A model generated the notes under the pieces. It ran no database searches. It was not told where the DNA came from and worked only from the letters and a program-made list of their open reading frames with translations. Position numbers and translations under genes: made by a program. A stretch of 64,000 nucleotides of DNA, taken from assembly GCA_947623455.1 (NCBI GenBank), contig OX392538.1:1240001-1304000 (forward strand). The letters run 5' to 3'. Positions 21,400-33,359 of this stretch are shown here, piece after piece; within the stretch, counting starts at the first letter, position 1, and the number at the start of each line of letters is the position of its first letter. This DNA comes from Mimachlamys varia. Lineage: Eukaryota > Mollusca > Bivalvia > Pectinida > Pectinidae.

Positions 21400-23300
21400 A
21401 AATCAGAGAATACCAAAGCGTCAACAAAACCATAACCCGAAAAACTTCAAAATCGATTAACTTAGAGGCAAAGTAGGAAGAGAATAAGACCAGGTGTTTC
21501 GGAAGAGAAAGCGTCTTTTGCGTCATTGACGACACCCGCCATGTAAATCTTGGTCACATCTAAGTAAGCATCAATCCTCAAAATGAGAACCGAGTCACCA
21601 TTGTCAATCACAACAAGAAAGCACACTAATAAGTAAATTAAAAAACGTCCAACTTCATAACACACAAAGATACAGAATATTTTTCGATGTGATCAAGATG
21701 GCGACCATAAAACTTGCCCATAGTTCTGATCAACCTGCTTCTCTCGAATCCCTGTGTTGTTAGTTTGTTTGTCAGCAGTCGACATCGATCACGAAAATCA
21801 CTATATTTCGAGCAAGCCCTAGGATATCAAATCAACTGCAACATGTAAACCTCATAGGAGCGAGAAGCAGGGAAATTACTTTCAAGAAAGGGAACGTTCA
21901 CGACCGGAAAATCGAAATCGTCACGCTTATCATACAGCTTAGTAGTAGGTTGCCAATGTTGGTCATAGTTTAAGTAAAGATCGAGGTAAGAAGCTGTAGG
22001 AGAGTATGTTGTGTCTTTAATCGCAAGTTCAGTAGGGTATATACAATTGCACGATCTACATGTCAGCCCACTTCTTGTTGTTTATAGACAACACATCGTC
22101 GATATACCTGAACGTGAAATTGAAAGATTTGGCAAGGTTTTTGTTTCCCGTCCTGATAAGCCCTTCGATAAAATCAACTTCGTATGAAAACAAAAATAAG
22201 TCAGCCAAAAGTGGGGCACAGTTAGTTCCCATTGGAATGCCATCAGTCTGCTGGAAAATCTTTTCTCCCAACCCAACAAAGATATTGTCAACCAGGAATT
22301 CAATCATTCGTACTCTATCTTTCTCAGTATATTTCAACCTAGCTTTTGTTATGTTTTTCACAAAGTATGCTCCAAGATAGCCAACAGCCATTTATTTGTA
22401 TCGTCGTCCGCCTTTCTTGGAAAAGAAATAATGAGAGACAGAAGACGTTCTTTTAGTTCTGTACAGTCTATGTAGAATGGTAGTGTTCAGGATGGAAAAA
22501 TCACTTTTTTTGATAGATTAAACATGTTTTGAGAAGGGGATGCTCAAGACTGATCAGAAGCTCTTTTGGGTGTATTAAAATTCACATCCCATTAACTCAA
22601 TTTCTGGAGTATACAGTGTCACAATGAGACTGAAGCCCTGGTTTAACGGTACTACATGTAAGAATGGTAGTAAGAAGTTTTGAAAATGGCTTGGTTGAGC
22701 AATGAAACTAGCCAGTGATAAAACATTGCATATAAGGATTCTTGTGTAGTTTAGGTATCCAATATAGCCGAGGTATGTCAGCGCCTTTATCATAAACGGA
22801 TATTTTAAATTATTGTAATACTAATGTATGGTTGGAAAGTATTCCATCTTTCGAAAAACCAGTCAATGCCTAAGTAGGGGTACCTTGGTTATCAAGCAGG
22901 CAAAGCTATTTTTGCAAACAATGAATGTAATAGTGTTTGCAAAGTAGGATCAGGTTATTAGATGCATTGTCTGTAGACACAACACCATACTTGTCATGTA
23001 GGTCGTTGAGTGTTGTTCGAACTTCGGGATCAAGAAACATCGACTGTTATTTAGTTTTTATTTTGTGTGGCAAATTGCTTATTCTTTTCTGAACAGAGGA
23101 CCTGATATATTTAACCCACTTCGAAAGTGAATCCAATTCAGCGTGTTCATGTCTAGCCCATCGTCTGGCGTAATCTTCTACAGAGTTTATAAGAATCTTG
23201 AATTTCGTATCCCAAGACAAAAATGGCTGACAAACGACGCTTCGCTGCACGAATGTGTGTAAACTTTCGCTAAATTTCAGCATATTGAATATTTTCATGA
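21400..23300 (-). pseudogene. Penelope-like retroelement, longest copy in the window
   Basis: This lies in intron 3 of the HSPA12-like gene, on the same strand. From 5' to 3' it shows an N-terminal piece (23298-23047, with MLKFSESLHTFVQRSVV), a decayed middle, then RT: FVKNITKARLKYTEKDRVRM, FQQTDGIPMGTNCAPLLADL, LAKSFNFTFRYIDDVLSINN, then TKLYDKRDDF and the CRLLTNKLTTQGFERSRL region, KFYGRH, and the 3' tail ending near 21400 with GACGCTTTGGTATTCTCTGA. The catalytic YIDD is present. Deletions between the N-terminal piece and RT, frameshifts near 22056 and stops show it is dead. Penelope-like elements are a distinct retroelement class with a telomerase-related RT. The GIY-YIG nuclease of some families is not seen. 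Confidence 0.8.
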
Positions 23301-25420
23301 CTTAAATAGTATCACGATTCGGATTTAGAGTAAATACGCTATCAATGTGGGTGCTTGACACTAGATGTTGTACAATAAGAAAACAATTATTGAAGAAAAT
23401 TCTACGTGTTTTGGCGTTCAAATTAATAAGAGAATACCGAAGCGTTAACAAAATCATAATCTAAACTCAAAATAGATCAAACCGGGGGCAACATATGAAC
23501 AAAGGAAATTTTAACATGGAGATTCTTGTAAAAGTACAAGAGAATAAGGTGACACCCGCCATGTAAATCTTTGTCACATCCATGTAAACATCAAGTTCTC
23601 AAAATGAGAACCGAGTATCATTGTCAATCACACGAAGTAAACACACTAATGAGCATACTCAGAAACGTCCATCTTCATATCACTTAAAGGTACAGAATAT
23701 TTCTCGATGACACAAACACCATAAAACTTGCCCATAGTTCTCACCATAAAACTTGCCCATAGTTCTGATCAACCTGCATCTCTCGAATCCTTGTGTTGTT
23801 AGTTTGTTTGTCAGCAGTCGACATCGATCACGAAAATCCCGATATTTAGAGCAAGCCCTAGAATATCGAATCAACTGCGACATGTAAACACCATAGGTTG
23901 GAGAAGCAGGGATGTTACTATTAAGAAATGGAAAGTTCACGGTCGGAAAATTGAAATCATCACGTTTATCGTATAGCTTAGTCGTGTCGTGTCAATGATT
24001 TTGTTGTTGTTTTTAAAACGGTGGTTTAATCCTGCCACTCCCATGTCTCAAGAATGCACATCATGTCCATTATAAACCAAACTTACTTCGAACATCTCTA
24101 ATTGTCATTCTATATTTACTCAAATGGCATTTGCATACAAGTTTAAGCAAAACTTCGTCTACCATCTCGAGTTTAAGACAGAATTTCGTTTTCTCCAAAA
24201 TTATTGCATGGATGGTAACTAATGGTTTAACGTACTTGAACAACTTTTTTTTTTAAAGTTTTTTATTTCATGAATTGGGCGTTTCTAAAAGAAGCCAGTG
24301 AAATTAAACAAAGTCTCTACAAATCACGAAAAGATGTTTGCTGTATCCCCAGATAAAGTTCAGGAAAGAAATTAAGAAAATCGTAAATGTATCCGACAAG
24401 AAAGAAAAGTTTTCAAAAAAAAAATGTCATCTCATAGCACACTACAAAATTTGAAAGGAATTGACGGAGTATGGGGGCAGTGATCTAAAAGTAAAAAGAA
24501 CCAAGGGTAATAACTCTTCTAAAACTTACATCCCATCAAAATGTCTGACGGGGAAATAACAAACAGTAATAAAACATCATACTTTAAAATAAGAGATTTT
24601 CATATGCGTATATCAAAAACAAATGTTCGATCAAATGAACACACATTGCCTCTATCTTGAATTCGGCATCAATCACATGGCATATGACTTCGGGTGTTTT
24701 TTAAACGGTTTGGCCAAATAAGACATTTTTCCTCAAATATGACACGTTATGATTTATCTCATGTTGCTTCGTGTATTGTTGCGCCATTCAAATGTTTGGG
24801 TAGATTCATATTGTCTCATCGAACACACACTCTTATCTTAATAATTTGTAACATTTTAATTAGAACCACCAGGTTTTGCACGAATAAATGTTTTATTGGT
24901 GCCAACATGACTCGATATACAGTATGACACTCATCGCAGTCATATAATCTTGAAGGAAAAAGAAAGAAATCGGTATTGTTTTCAGTATGTTCATTCTAAA
25001 TCTGGGTCTTACCAATTGTGTGTCTTTAACTCGGGATGGTAGACGAAGGTGTGCTTAAACTTGCATACAAATGTAGAAAAGTTTGAGGTGAATTTGATTT
25101 ACAATGGACGAAAGGTGTATTCTTGACAATTGAGAGTAGCAGGATAATGCCGCCATTTAGCAAACAGCAATAACATTATTGGCACGACTGGTTTTGAACG
25201 CCAAAACACGTAGGTTTTTCTTCAATAGTTTTTTCTGACTGTACAACATCTAGTATCAAGCACCCACATTGATAGCGTATTCACTCAAAATCCGAATCGT
25301 GATACTATTTAAGTCATCAAAATATTCAATATGCTGAAATTTAGCGAAATGGTACACACAGTCATGCAGCGAAGCGTTGTCCGCCATTTTTGTCTTGGTA
25401 TACGAAATTCAACCCCTTGT
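23220..25420. repeat. Large inverted repeat in intron 3 of the HSPA12-like gene
   Basis: One arm is 23220-23425 plus 24005-24180. The other is 25420-25000, read in reverse complement. Matching landmarks are ATATTGAATATTTTcATGAC, a TGGGTGCTTGA block, CTACGTGTTTTGGCGTTCAA, GTCGTGyCAAT, and GCATACAAGTTTAAGCAaAA followed by CTTCGTCTACCATC. The first arm is interrupted by a separate Penelope-like insertion (23431-23995). The arms include the N-terminal coding piece of a Penelope-like element (MLKFSE), so this is probably a head-to-head pair of such elements. Confidence 0.65.
23431..23995 (-). mobile_element. 5'-truncated Penelope-like copy nested in an inverted-repeat arm
   Basis: The minus strand encodes MNFPFLNSNIPASPTYGVYM, LIRYSRACSKYRDFRDRCRL and NKLTTQGFERCRLIRT up to KFYG (with a small internal duplication of the AACTTGCCCATAGTTCTGAT block near 23720-23770), followed by the 3' tail and the terminal GTTAACGCTTCGGTATTCTC near 23440. 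Comparison with the uninterrupted arm at 25195-25000 gives the insertion borders to within a few bases. Confidence 0.7.
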
Positions 25421-25734
25421 CATACGATTTAGGTTGAACCCCCTGATTTGATGGATGGAGTCTCTCGATACGTTGGACCTTTAATGAAAAGCTCCTGTAG
25501 CTTTACGTTTGGGATGATATTCAGATTACCGGTTACTATGTGTCCAGCTAGGTCATAGCACTATGGGGATCAAGAACATGAACATGCTGAAGGAGGAGTC
25601 ATTCTAAGGTAACTAGTGTAGTAAATATAGGTTTAAAAGAATTATTACAAATTTGTTTTGATATATACATAAAGCATTCATTCACAATTAGATTGAACAC
25701 ACTCTCTGTGCATTTAGGTCTTCTCTATACGTAC

Positions 25735-25882
25735 CTCCGGCGTCAAGGACCAGGTACTTTGACCCCGCAGTGAAGGTTTTCAGACCGCCCTCCCCTTTTC
25801 TCTCTAGTGGAAGGTATTTACAGTACAGAGATGCGGCCTCTGGTTCTAAAGCAATCCGCAGATGATCCTTTTGGATACCAGC
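25735..25882 (-). CDS. HSPA12-like HSP70 family protein, exon 3
   Basis: This exon encodes residues 177-225 plus the first base of codon 226: AGIQKDHLRIALEPEAASLY through SKYLVLDAG. ALEPEAASLYC is the HSPA12 version of the segment before phosphate-2. The acceptor is TTGTTTTAAG before GCTGGTATC in phase 0. The donor is GGAG then GTACGT, in phase 1. The length is 148 nt. The intron that follows (25734-21121) is 4.6 kb and full of Penelope-like fragments. Confidence 0.9.
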
Positions 25883-25954
25883 CTTAAAACAAAACACCAG
25901 TAAGAAATCCGTCAAAAAATACTCTTTAGATGGGATGGCGATTTATATTTAGAT

Positions 25955-26000
25955 AAATTAAAAAATCAGAGAATATCGAACCGTCAAAGAAACCATAAAC
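25955..26000 (-). repeat. Solo Penelope-like 3' terminus
   Basis: The block AAAAAATCAGAGAATATCGA then CCGTCAAAGAAACCATAA is the diverged terminal motif of the Penelope-like copies, minus orientation. Only a diverged remnant of the tail (CAGGTGCCTC..GTAAACGTCTTCTGC) follows it. Confidence 0.45.
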
Positions 26001-26279
26001 CAGGTGCCTCAAAAAGGTAAACGTCTTCTGCTTCATTGATGACATCTGCAATCTAGCTTACATCTTAGTAAAGATTACCTTCTCGAATCGGGAAATATTT
26101 AAAACCATAACAGAGTCGCAATATAAAGATGACGTAACACACACATATGATTTAAATTAGCATTTTAAAAAAGTCCAACTTCGTACACTGTATCATATGA
26201 AGATACAGAATATTTCTCAAAAAGACAAAAAAGACGACCATACAATTTGTCCATAGACTTGGTCATTCTTGCATATCTC

Positions 26280-26945
26280 GAGTAGATCCATTTACAGACT
26301 CTTCTATTTCAGCTGCTTACCACGATCTCTACTTAGACAATGACCTACAAATGTACAAGAAGAGCTTACTGCTAAACTCTACGATAAACGTGACGTTTTC
26401 AATTTCCCGTTCGTGAACTTAACATTGCTTGATAGTGAATATCCCTGCTTTCCCAACCTATGGTGTTTACATGTCGCAGTTGATTCGTTATTCTAGGGCT
26501 AGCTCGTAATATTGTAATGTTCGTGATCGATGTCGACTGCTGACAAACAAACTAACAACACAAGGATTCGAGAGATGCAGGTTAATCAGAGCTATGGTCA
26601 AGTTTCATGGTCGCCATCTTTGTCTCATTCCAAAAATATTCCGTTTTGTGTGAAGTGAAGATGGACGTTTTTGAGTTTACTTATTAGTGCGCTTACTTGT
26701 TGTGATTGACACTGATTCAGTTCTCATTTCCAGGACTTAATGTTTACTTAGTTGTGGCCATGATTTTCATGGCGGCTGTCGTCGATGAAGTAGAAGACGC
26801 TTACTCTTCCGGAACACCTGGTCTTGTTTTCTTGCACTTTTGCAAAGGTCTCCATGTAAATCTTTCCTTTGTTCAAATTTTGCACCTGGTTTAATCGATT
26901 TTAAATTTGGATTATGATTATGTTGACGCTTCGGTATTCTCTAAT
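26280..26945 (+). pseudogene. Penelope-like retroelement fragment with 3' tail
   Basis: Plus-strand remnants read as the TKLYDKRDVF, VNLTLLDSE and GVYMSQLIRYS regions and the GFERCRLIRA block to KFHGRH. The long tail follows, with an open stretch containing VVAMIFMAAVVDEVEDAYSS and the terminal GTTGACGCTTCGGTATTCTC near 26940. It is in intron 2 of the HSPA12-like gene, opposite the gene's strand. Frameshifts make it inactive. Confidence 0.65.
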
Positions 26946-26984
26946 TTATTTCATTGTATCGGATCCGACAAATACGTATTCTTT

Positions 26985-27155
26985 CATGTGGGTGTCATCG
27001 AATTAGAGCACACTTACCCTTCCGGAATACCTGGTCTTATTTTCTTGTACTTTTTGTAATGGTCTCCATGTAAATGTTTCCTCCGTTTTTATTTCGCTTA
27101 AGTATGTATAGATTCGAATCAAGGTGTTATTGATGCTTCGGTGTTATTTTTTTAT
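26985..27155 (+). repeat. Second Penelope-like 3' tail, partial
   Basis: Repeats the tail of the preceding fragment in diverged form: CTTCCGGAATACCTGGTCTT, TCTCCATGTAAATGTTTCC and TTGATGCTTCGGTGTTATTT. It directly follows the previous 3' end, so it is a tandem or nested solo tail. Confidence 0.5.
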
Positions 27156-27488
27156 TTTGTTTAATTCTTCCTTAACTGAGGTTTTACGATAATAACTTAA
27201 CAAACGTTGTCCTCATACAAGAGGGCTCTCTTTCACCGCACATTCATTTATTCATTCATTAAATCTTTTTTTCGATATTTCATTCATTTTTTTTTCATCG
27301 TTTTTCTTTTTTTTTCTTGTTTTATTTTTTTTAAAGTCAGATTTAGATCTATTATCCGCTCCCAACTCGTATACCGCATTCGACTCCCTTTCTCACTCTA
27401 TTATTATAGCAGTAATGAATTATCATACCCTCTTCCGTGACATATTTTTTTTATTCTCTTCCCTCTCACTTGTGTGTTAAATACTTAC

Positions 27489-27707
27489 AGCCTCAGCAGC
27501 CTCTCGCATGAACTGTTTAGAGGCGTCGGACCAAATTGCTGGAACAGTCAGGACCCACAGGATGTCGGAGTCCTTGATGTCTGTCAGCTGGTTTTTACAT
27601 GACGTCAGCATTTGATCCTTGAGGTACTTGATGACCGCTGTAAACACTTTGATAGCGGTCATAGTGTGACCTTGATCATCTTCTATCTTGAATGAACGGT
27701 TTAAACA
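27489..27707 (-). CDS. HSPA12-like HSP70 family protein, exon 2
   Basis: This exon encodes residues 104-176: CLNRSFKIEDDQGHTMTAIK through VPAIWSDASKQFMREAAEA. The TVPAIWSDASKQFMREAA segment is the HSPA12 equivalent of the HSP70 VPAyFnDaqR region. The acceptor is CATTTCTTTCCAG before TGTTTAAACC, and the donor is GAGGCT then GTAAGT. Both are phase 0, and 219 nt is exactly 73 codons. The reading frame begins well upstream of the first internal ATG, so the start lies in exon 1. Confidence 0.92.
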
Positions 27708-28255
27708 CTGGAAAGAAATGATATTATAGATGCTAGTGAGATATCAAACCTTATAAACTTGATATAATTAACATTTTAGCACTATAGAAGATATTAAAGG
27801 TGACATAAAATTAACGACCTTTAAATACCATTTCTATCTAACTTGGAATAAATATTGCATTCAGCGGGACCATTGAAACTGTACAAATTGACACTTATAA
27901 ATAATGAACTCCAAAACTAGAAGATTTGAATCTTAACATGGCACCCTGTGAGGGGTAAACGCTACAAGTTTTAAAGTCACCTTTGAGTCTTAGTTCTTTT
28001 TCCATAATAACCTACTTGACATGGTCATTTGACTTTACTGAATCAATTTTATAACTCAGCAATAAAATATAAATTTCAAAAGAGTTACTGAAAACATGGG
28101 TTGGATGAAGAATCTGCACAACAAACAAAACAATTGATTTATACAATAACATTTACCTACATTAACTACCACAACAACGTAAACAAAGGTTAAGTTACGT
28201 GTGATTTTAACTATTTTTACTGTTTTTACAGTCACGAATTACAGTTCACAAATAC

Positions 28256-28564
28256 CTTGTTCTCGTAAAGCTTCATTTTAAATCTCCTGAAGTAGTACCA
28301 CCCATCTTGTTCTCCATCTAACGAAAGATCTGAATATTTGTCTTCAGCATCAAAACCAAAAGAATGGAAGTCACCGTTTGGTTTAAAGAGAACACAGGTG
28401 GACGTCTTTAGGGAGATCAGACCCCCTGATCCCGCTGTCCAGTTGTTGGCCGAAACTTTCAACGGGTCACGTTGATAATCGTGGAGGAAGGAGAAGGCGT
28501 ACCCCGAGTAAGTAGTTCCAAAGTCAATGGCGGCCACCAACAGGTGTTTGTCGAAGGAAGCCAT
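28256..28564 (-). CDS. HSPA12-like HSP70 family protein, exon 1 (first coding exon)
   Basis: The ATG is at 28564-28562, ten bases after a plausible acceptor (TGCATATTTCAG). The 103 codons include the first phosphate-binding motif VAAIDFGTTYSGYAFSF (residues 10-26) and run to RRFKMKLYENK, then donor AAG/GTATTTG. The IDFGTTYSGYA signature is diagnostic of HSPA12-type proteins. The four exons join to 1746 nt, a 581-residue protein, which is somewhat shorter than vertebrate HSPA12A/B (about 675-690 residues). A non-coding 5' exon is suggested further right. The identity of the individual paralogue cannot be fixed, since bivalves have many. Confidence 0.92.
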
Positions 28565-28877
28565 TCTGTGAAGTCTGAAATATGCAGGTAGACAGCAAAC
28601 ATAAGAATGTGTACAGGTAATGATACATTGCATTGCGTCTTTGCTGAAGTTTTATCAATGTACTGTTTTCGACATTCAGCACAAACATAAACAAAAGTAT
28701 TGTAGTCGAAATGAAGAAACAGATAAAAACCAAAATACAGTCTAACGCATAACGCACCAAAATTTGCGTGAACACATTGTGCACACAACATTGTTTACAT
28801 AAAGTGCAAACAACTGGGTCAAGATTGGGTTAAACTCCCAGGTAACATAACAGATAAATTATATGCCATAGTTTTAC

Positions 28878-28930
28878 CTGCCCTGTGTCCTACGAAGACA
28901 GTTGCTACGCGTTACCATCTGACCGTTATG
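28878..28930 (-). other. Possible non-coding 5' exon of the HSPA12-like gene
   Basis: The minus strand shows a good donor, AGGGCAG then GTAAAAC, with the exon side ending at 28878. This could pair with the acceptor just before the ATG exon. The 5' boundary and promoter are not visible: no TATA box or clear heat-shock element was identified. Transcript evidence would be needed. Confidence 0.3.
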
Positions 28931-30534
28931 AAAACAAAACTGGACACTTATATTTAGTAATTGTTATTTGTACTCCCTCTCTCAGTCTGCGTTTTCACAC
29001 ATATCCGAGTGATGTAAGTGCCCCAGGCCATAACATAAATATATGGTCTATGTACAGGTATAACCTGGTATCAACTGACACTGTTTACCTGAAGGAGAAT
29101 GTGTCAATATGTGTTGAAAAATGCTATGTTTTTGTTTAGAAAATATAAAATGCAAACACAGATTTAAAATTTAAAGAAAAAAAGTAAAAAAAAAGGTGGG
29201 TCAGTCTGTATATGTAGCTAAAGCATTGGTGGCGTCTTTAAACAGCAAGCACGGATTATGGTTTTGATGACGCTTTGGTAATCTCTGATTTTTTTGATGA
29301 CGGGACTTTTTCAAAATAATTTACGTTATTACAGTAATATGACAAATTAACTTAAAATATGAAGACAAATACATTCTTCATTAAAATCAGTGATCAAAAG
29401 AAGTTAGTGACGAGTTTTCACATTTTATTGAAATATTTACAGAGAGGACTATGTTTTATCCCACTGAAGTGTCTAGACTTGCTAGTGTCAAAAGTATCTA
29501 CAACAAGTATTGTCAACTTGATGTGTTGTTTTACAACAAAAATTAACTAAATAGAATATCTAACAGTATCTTCGAAAATACGAAATATATTTTACTCGTG
29601 TTAACGTGCTCACATCGTACGCACATCGCATATTCCCATTACTAACAATAATATCTACTCGCTAAACTAACAAAAGAAATATTTCCTCTGTTGATTAGTT
29701 GGGTTTTGTATGGAGCCTTTTCTATAACTGTATTATTGTATATGATATATAAGAAAAAAATCATGAAATAAAGAAAATTCAACTTGAAAATGCAAGAACA
29801 TAGAAATACTATACAGGGTTTATTATATGTATTAGACAGTATTGTGTATAATTGATTCAAAAATAAAGAATACTATTCGTTCGTTAAACGAAAAACAAGA
29901 TTATTTTTTTAACGTTATTAAGATAAAAACTCAAACACATAGTGGTACTTTTATACATTGGACTCTACTTTCGGTTTACATATACAAACCATTATATTAC
30001 GAAATGACTGCTTCTTGCATGTTGAAACACATCTAATTTCAATCAAGGAAGTGATTTGATATTCATTTTAAGTAAAGAATGGCCATTGAATTCAAACTTT
30101 ATTTGATATCAAAAATTACATTTTGAAAAATTAAAAAAACGTTCAGCTTTTCTTTGTTTTCTCGAGCAATTTTTGTTTGTTTATCGTCACGACGCGCATC
30201 TGGTTCGTTGTTGTTATACTTCCTTGTTGAAACGCCACATGCTTTGATTTATCCAGTTATATCGGAATTAATCCTTATCGTATCCATACATGTACGTTGA
30301 TTTCCGTAATGACATTAATGTGGATATATGATATCACATAGCTATAAAAGTTATACTTAATGAATGCGTTTTTAAACATTAGATTTGGGAGATAAAAGAC
30401 ATGGCAACCATACAAGTTCAAGAATATATCAGGTTTTATCTGCAATATATACCCGTCAATATTCACTCATTCCTATATCAAAGTATAGTTGTAAGACGTA
30501 AGCCTGTTTCCGTGTATTAAAAACGTGGTTTGTC
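28931..30534. other. Intergenic DNA with a solo Penelope end and a MITE fragment
   Basis: A plus-oriented Penelope-like terminus lies at about 29252-29292 (GGATTATGGTTTTGATGACG, TAATCTCTGATTTTTTTGAT). At 29555-29640 the sequence GAATATCTAACAGTATCTTC with an ACTCGTG block matches one end of the hairpin MITE at 56511-56668. No gene is recognised. Confidence 0.45.
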
Positions 30535-30960
30535 TTAACGAGGTTGGATATAAACTTGTACTTACAATATGAAGGCCCGCTCGACAGCCTCAATGTGTGC
30601 CAAGGAAGGTTAACACGGGTGTCTCAGTGTCCTAGTTCAAGTATTTCTGAGAATAAGATAACAACTCGTTCCGTGAATCATATACACATACACACATGCA
30701 GATATGTTTAAAGGACACCGCTAGTAAACAATGCCAACCTGATAGGAACTAACAAATACAATAATATTAAACCATGTTCATATTGTTATGTTTTTTTCAG
30801 CACCTTTTGATAAACACAATTTCTATCAAGTCTTTTCTGAGTGCTTTCCCCTGAGAGCAAATACTCATATTCATGGAAAGATCTAATCAGGTTGTGTGTC
30901 AAAATATTTTGTGACAGAGTTGATTAAGATTCGCTCGTTCGTACACAAAACCTATTTATA
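30535..30960 (+). repeat. Dispersed repeat family, copy 2
   Basis: Shares ordered blocks with 2860-3245: GGATATAAACTTGTACTTAC, GCTCGACAGCCTCAATGTGT, GTATTTCTGAGAATAAGATA, CACCTTTTGATAAACACAAT, and a TCTATCAAGTC block. Non-coding. Confidence 0.55.
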
Positions 30961-31328
30961 ATGTTCAGCTAATATATTGGTCACTTGTTTCTCTAATATA
31001 CAATTTAAAAAATATATATCATTTAAAGCTTTAAAGCTGTCCAATATTTGCTAGACAGGCGAACAGGGATTTAACTATACTGTGAACACATGTTAGGTTA
31101 TGAAACACTTGCTGCCTCTGGAATATCAAAATCTATACTGTATAGAGATCATATACATGTAATGAAGGGAATGGCTCAGCGAAAAGTAGGACATCGATAA
31201 CCCGGACCAACTAGCTCGATCGTAATACCACATCCACTTCCCAACCTCGCCAACTCATCAATTAATCGCCAAATCCATCTTCTTACTAAGCATCATCATT
31301 TGAATTTTAACGTGAATTTGATTTTGGT

Positions 31329-31760
31329 GTGGTATTATTTATTTTTGTTGAGTTCGGAGGAAAGCTTTTCCAGCAGACTGTTAGCATTCCCATGGGAACA
31401 AACTGTGCCCCACTCTTAGCTGACTTGTTTTTGTTTTCATACGAGGCTGAATTTGTGGAAGAGCTTATCAGGATAGGTAACAAAAACCTTGCCAAATTCA
31501 GATATATCGACGATGTAAACAACAAAAAGTTTGCTGACCACGTCAATCGTTTATACCCTTCTGAACTTGAAATAAAGGACACAACAGACTCTTCTACATC
31601 AGCTGCTTACCTCGATCTCTACTTAAACTACGGCCAACATGGACAGCTTACTACTAAGCTATACGATAAACGTGATGATTTCAATTTTCCGATCGTGAAT
31701 TTTCTATTTCTTGATAGTAACACCCCTGCTCCTCCAACCTTTAGTGTTTACTTCGCATAC
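31329..31760 (+). pseudogene. Penelope-like retroelement RT fragment
   Basis: One open frame reads FVEFGGKLFQQTVSIPMGTN, CAPLLADLFLFSYEAEF, then NLAKFRYIDDVNNKKFADHV, RLYPSELEIKDTTDSSTSAA, TKLYDKRDDFNFPIVNF and a diverged end after 31740. Small in-frame deletions occur around YIDD (SFNFT and LSI are missing). The frame is otherwise open for 179 codons. The 5' half and 3' tail are missing, so it is inactive. Confidence 0.75.
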
Positions 31761-31769
31761 TACAAGTAT

Positions 31770-32609
31770 TCTAAATTAACACGTCTTAGCTTGGTTAATG
31801 TTGTAATTAGTATGGGCCCCTTGTTCAGATCTGAAGAAAAGAAACATCCTATTGAAATGTTTATTTAGAGTTTCTATCAGACTAATTGGTGGCGAGTTAC
31901 CTGTCTTTCTTGTAGACACTTTTGTAACAATTTTCATATATTTGGAAAATGGTTTTCCCTTTATATTGTGAATGACATATTACACATACTGACTTTTTTA
32001 TTCAATAATGTATCCCTTCCCTCAGTCAAACTAACAAACTCTTTTTATTTAACAGACAAGCCTACTTGTAAGTCTATAGAAGTACTGACAACTAAAATGA
32101 TGTTTTTAACAGATTGCCTGTATACTTACGTTGACTTCTTTTCTTATTCAGCTACATTTTTGTAAATTGGTTTTAGAATTAAAATACAGTGTCTCCACGG
32201 AGAAAATGGTGCCTTTTTTCTTTGTTTTTATTACATACTTTCAGTTTGTATATATATAATACGCCGATCTAAATTTGACCTGGTTAAACTTCCCTGTTGA
32301 CAAAACAACAAATATTTGTTAAACCAGAAATAATGAAAGTTTCCCTTCATTACTTAGCCTCTTTATCAACAACAAGATGTATAACAAAAGTATCCATACT
32401 TACATACTTCTGGGACATAGGTTACACTATGATTATCATCATTAACAAGGTGTAAGAAACATATCATAATCAACATCGCATATATATATATGTCGCTGTT
32501 TTTGCACTATATTTCGATTTATTTGTAAATGTTTTACTCAAAAAACAAATTTTAGTTTTATAATGAATAATTAAAATATACTTAAGCGTGGTATGTTTTT
32601 CAGTGGATT
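31770..32609. other. Nothing recognised
   Basis: AT-rich non-coding sequence. No gene, tandem array or known element is seen. Confidence 0.35.
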
Positions 32610-32830
32610 GTTTTTTGGATGGATTTACTTACGAGTGGCAGACTCCTTCAACAGCCCGTACGTCAAGGTTGGGTGATTTTGACCTGGGTGTTTTAATAAA
32701 GTGTGTATTTCCGAGAACTGGTTAAAATACACATATACATTTGTAAACAAGATATATTAAGAAACATCTATCAAGGTTATTTCCCTTGAACACGCATACT
32801 CCTAAGTCACGAAGTCTTTGGGATTACATG
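32610..32830 (+). repeat. Dispersed repeat family, copy 3 (diverged)
   Basis: A weaker match to copies 1 and 2: TTACTTACGAGTGGCAGACT, a CAACAGCCCGTACGTCAAG block, GTATTTCCGAGAACTGGTTA and CACGCATACTCCTAAG. The order is conserved and the identity is low. Confidence 0.35.
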
Positions 32831-33359
32831 TATATCATGTACCGTATATTATTATAATAGTTTTAACATCTGAAAGTGTTGACATGTCCAATAATTATAA
32901 TAAGCTGAGTTAGTATATAATATATAACAATCTTTTTTCCCCATACTTCAAAACAGTTTTGACATAATGTGATCATTTTAAGGAGCAATAGTGAGATGAC
33001 AAATTATTTGATTTCTCTTGTAATGCGTGTTACACTGCAGCGTTTCAGTGTCTTATAAGTCAAAGTCCATCATTGGGATCAAATAACTTCTAACAGACTA
33101 TACATTGTAATTAGCTATCACATGCTACTAATTTTTAATATGGTGACTTTTTTCAATCGCGTACTTTTGTCGGAACTATTTTTTGTACATTTTAATGTTT
33201 TTATATGTAGATCACTTGTGACACTTGAGTAAAAACTATTAAGCTTTTATTATTTATGTATTATAATTAAATTATTATCATAATTTTACATATATCATTT
33301 AACATTTTTTCCAGAGAAATGTCGAAAATGATTGTTCCTGTATCCGCGAGATAATATGT
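32831..33359. other. Nothing recognised
   Basis: AT-rich non-coding sequence between a dispersed repeat and the 3' end of a LINE. Confidence 0.35.
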
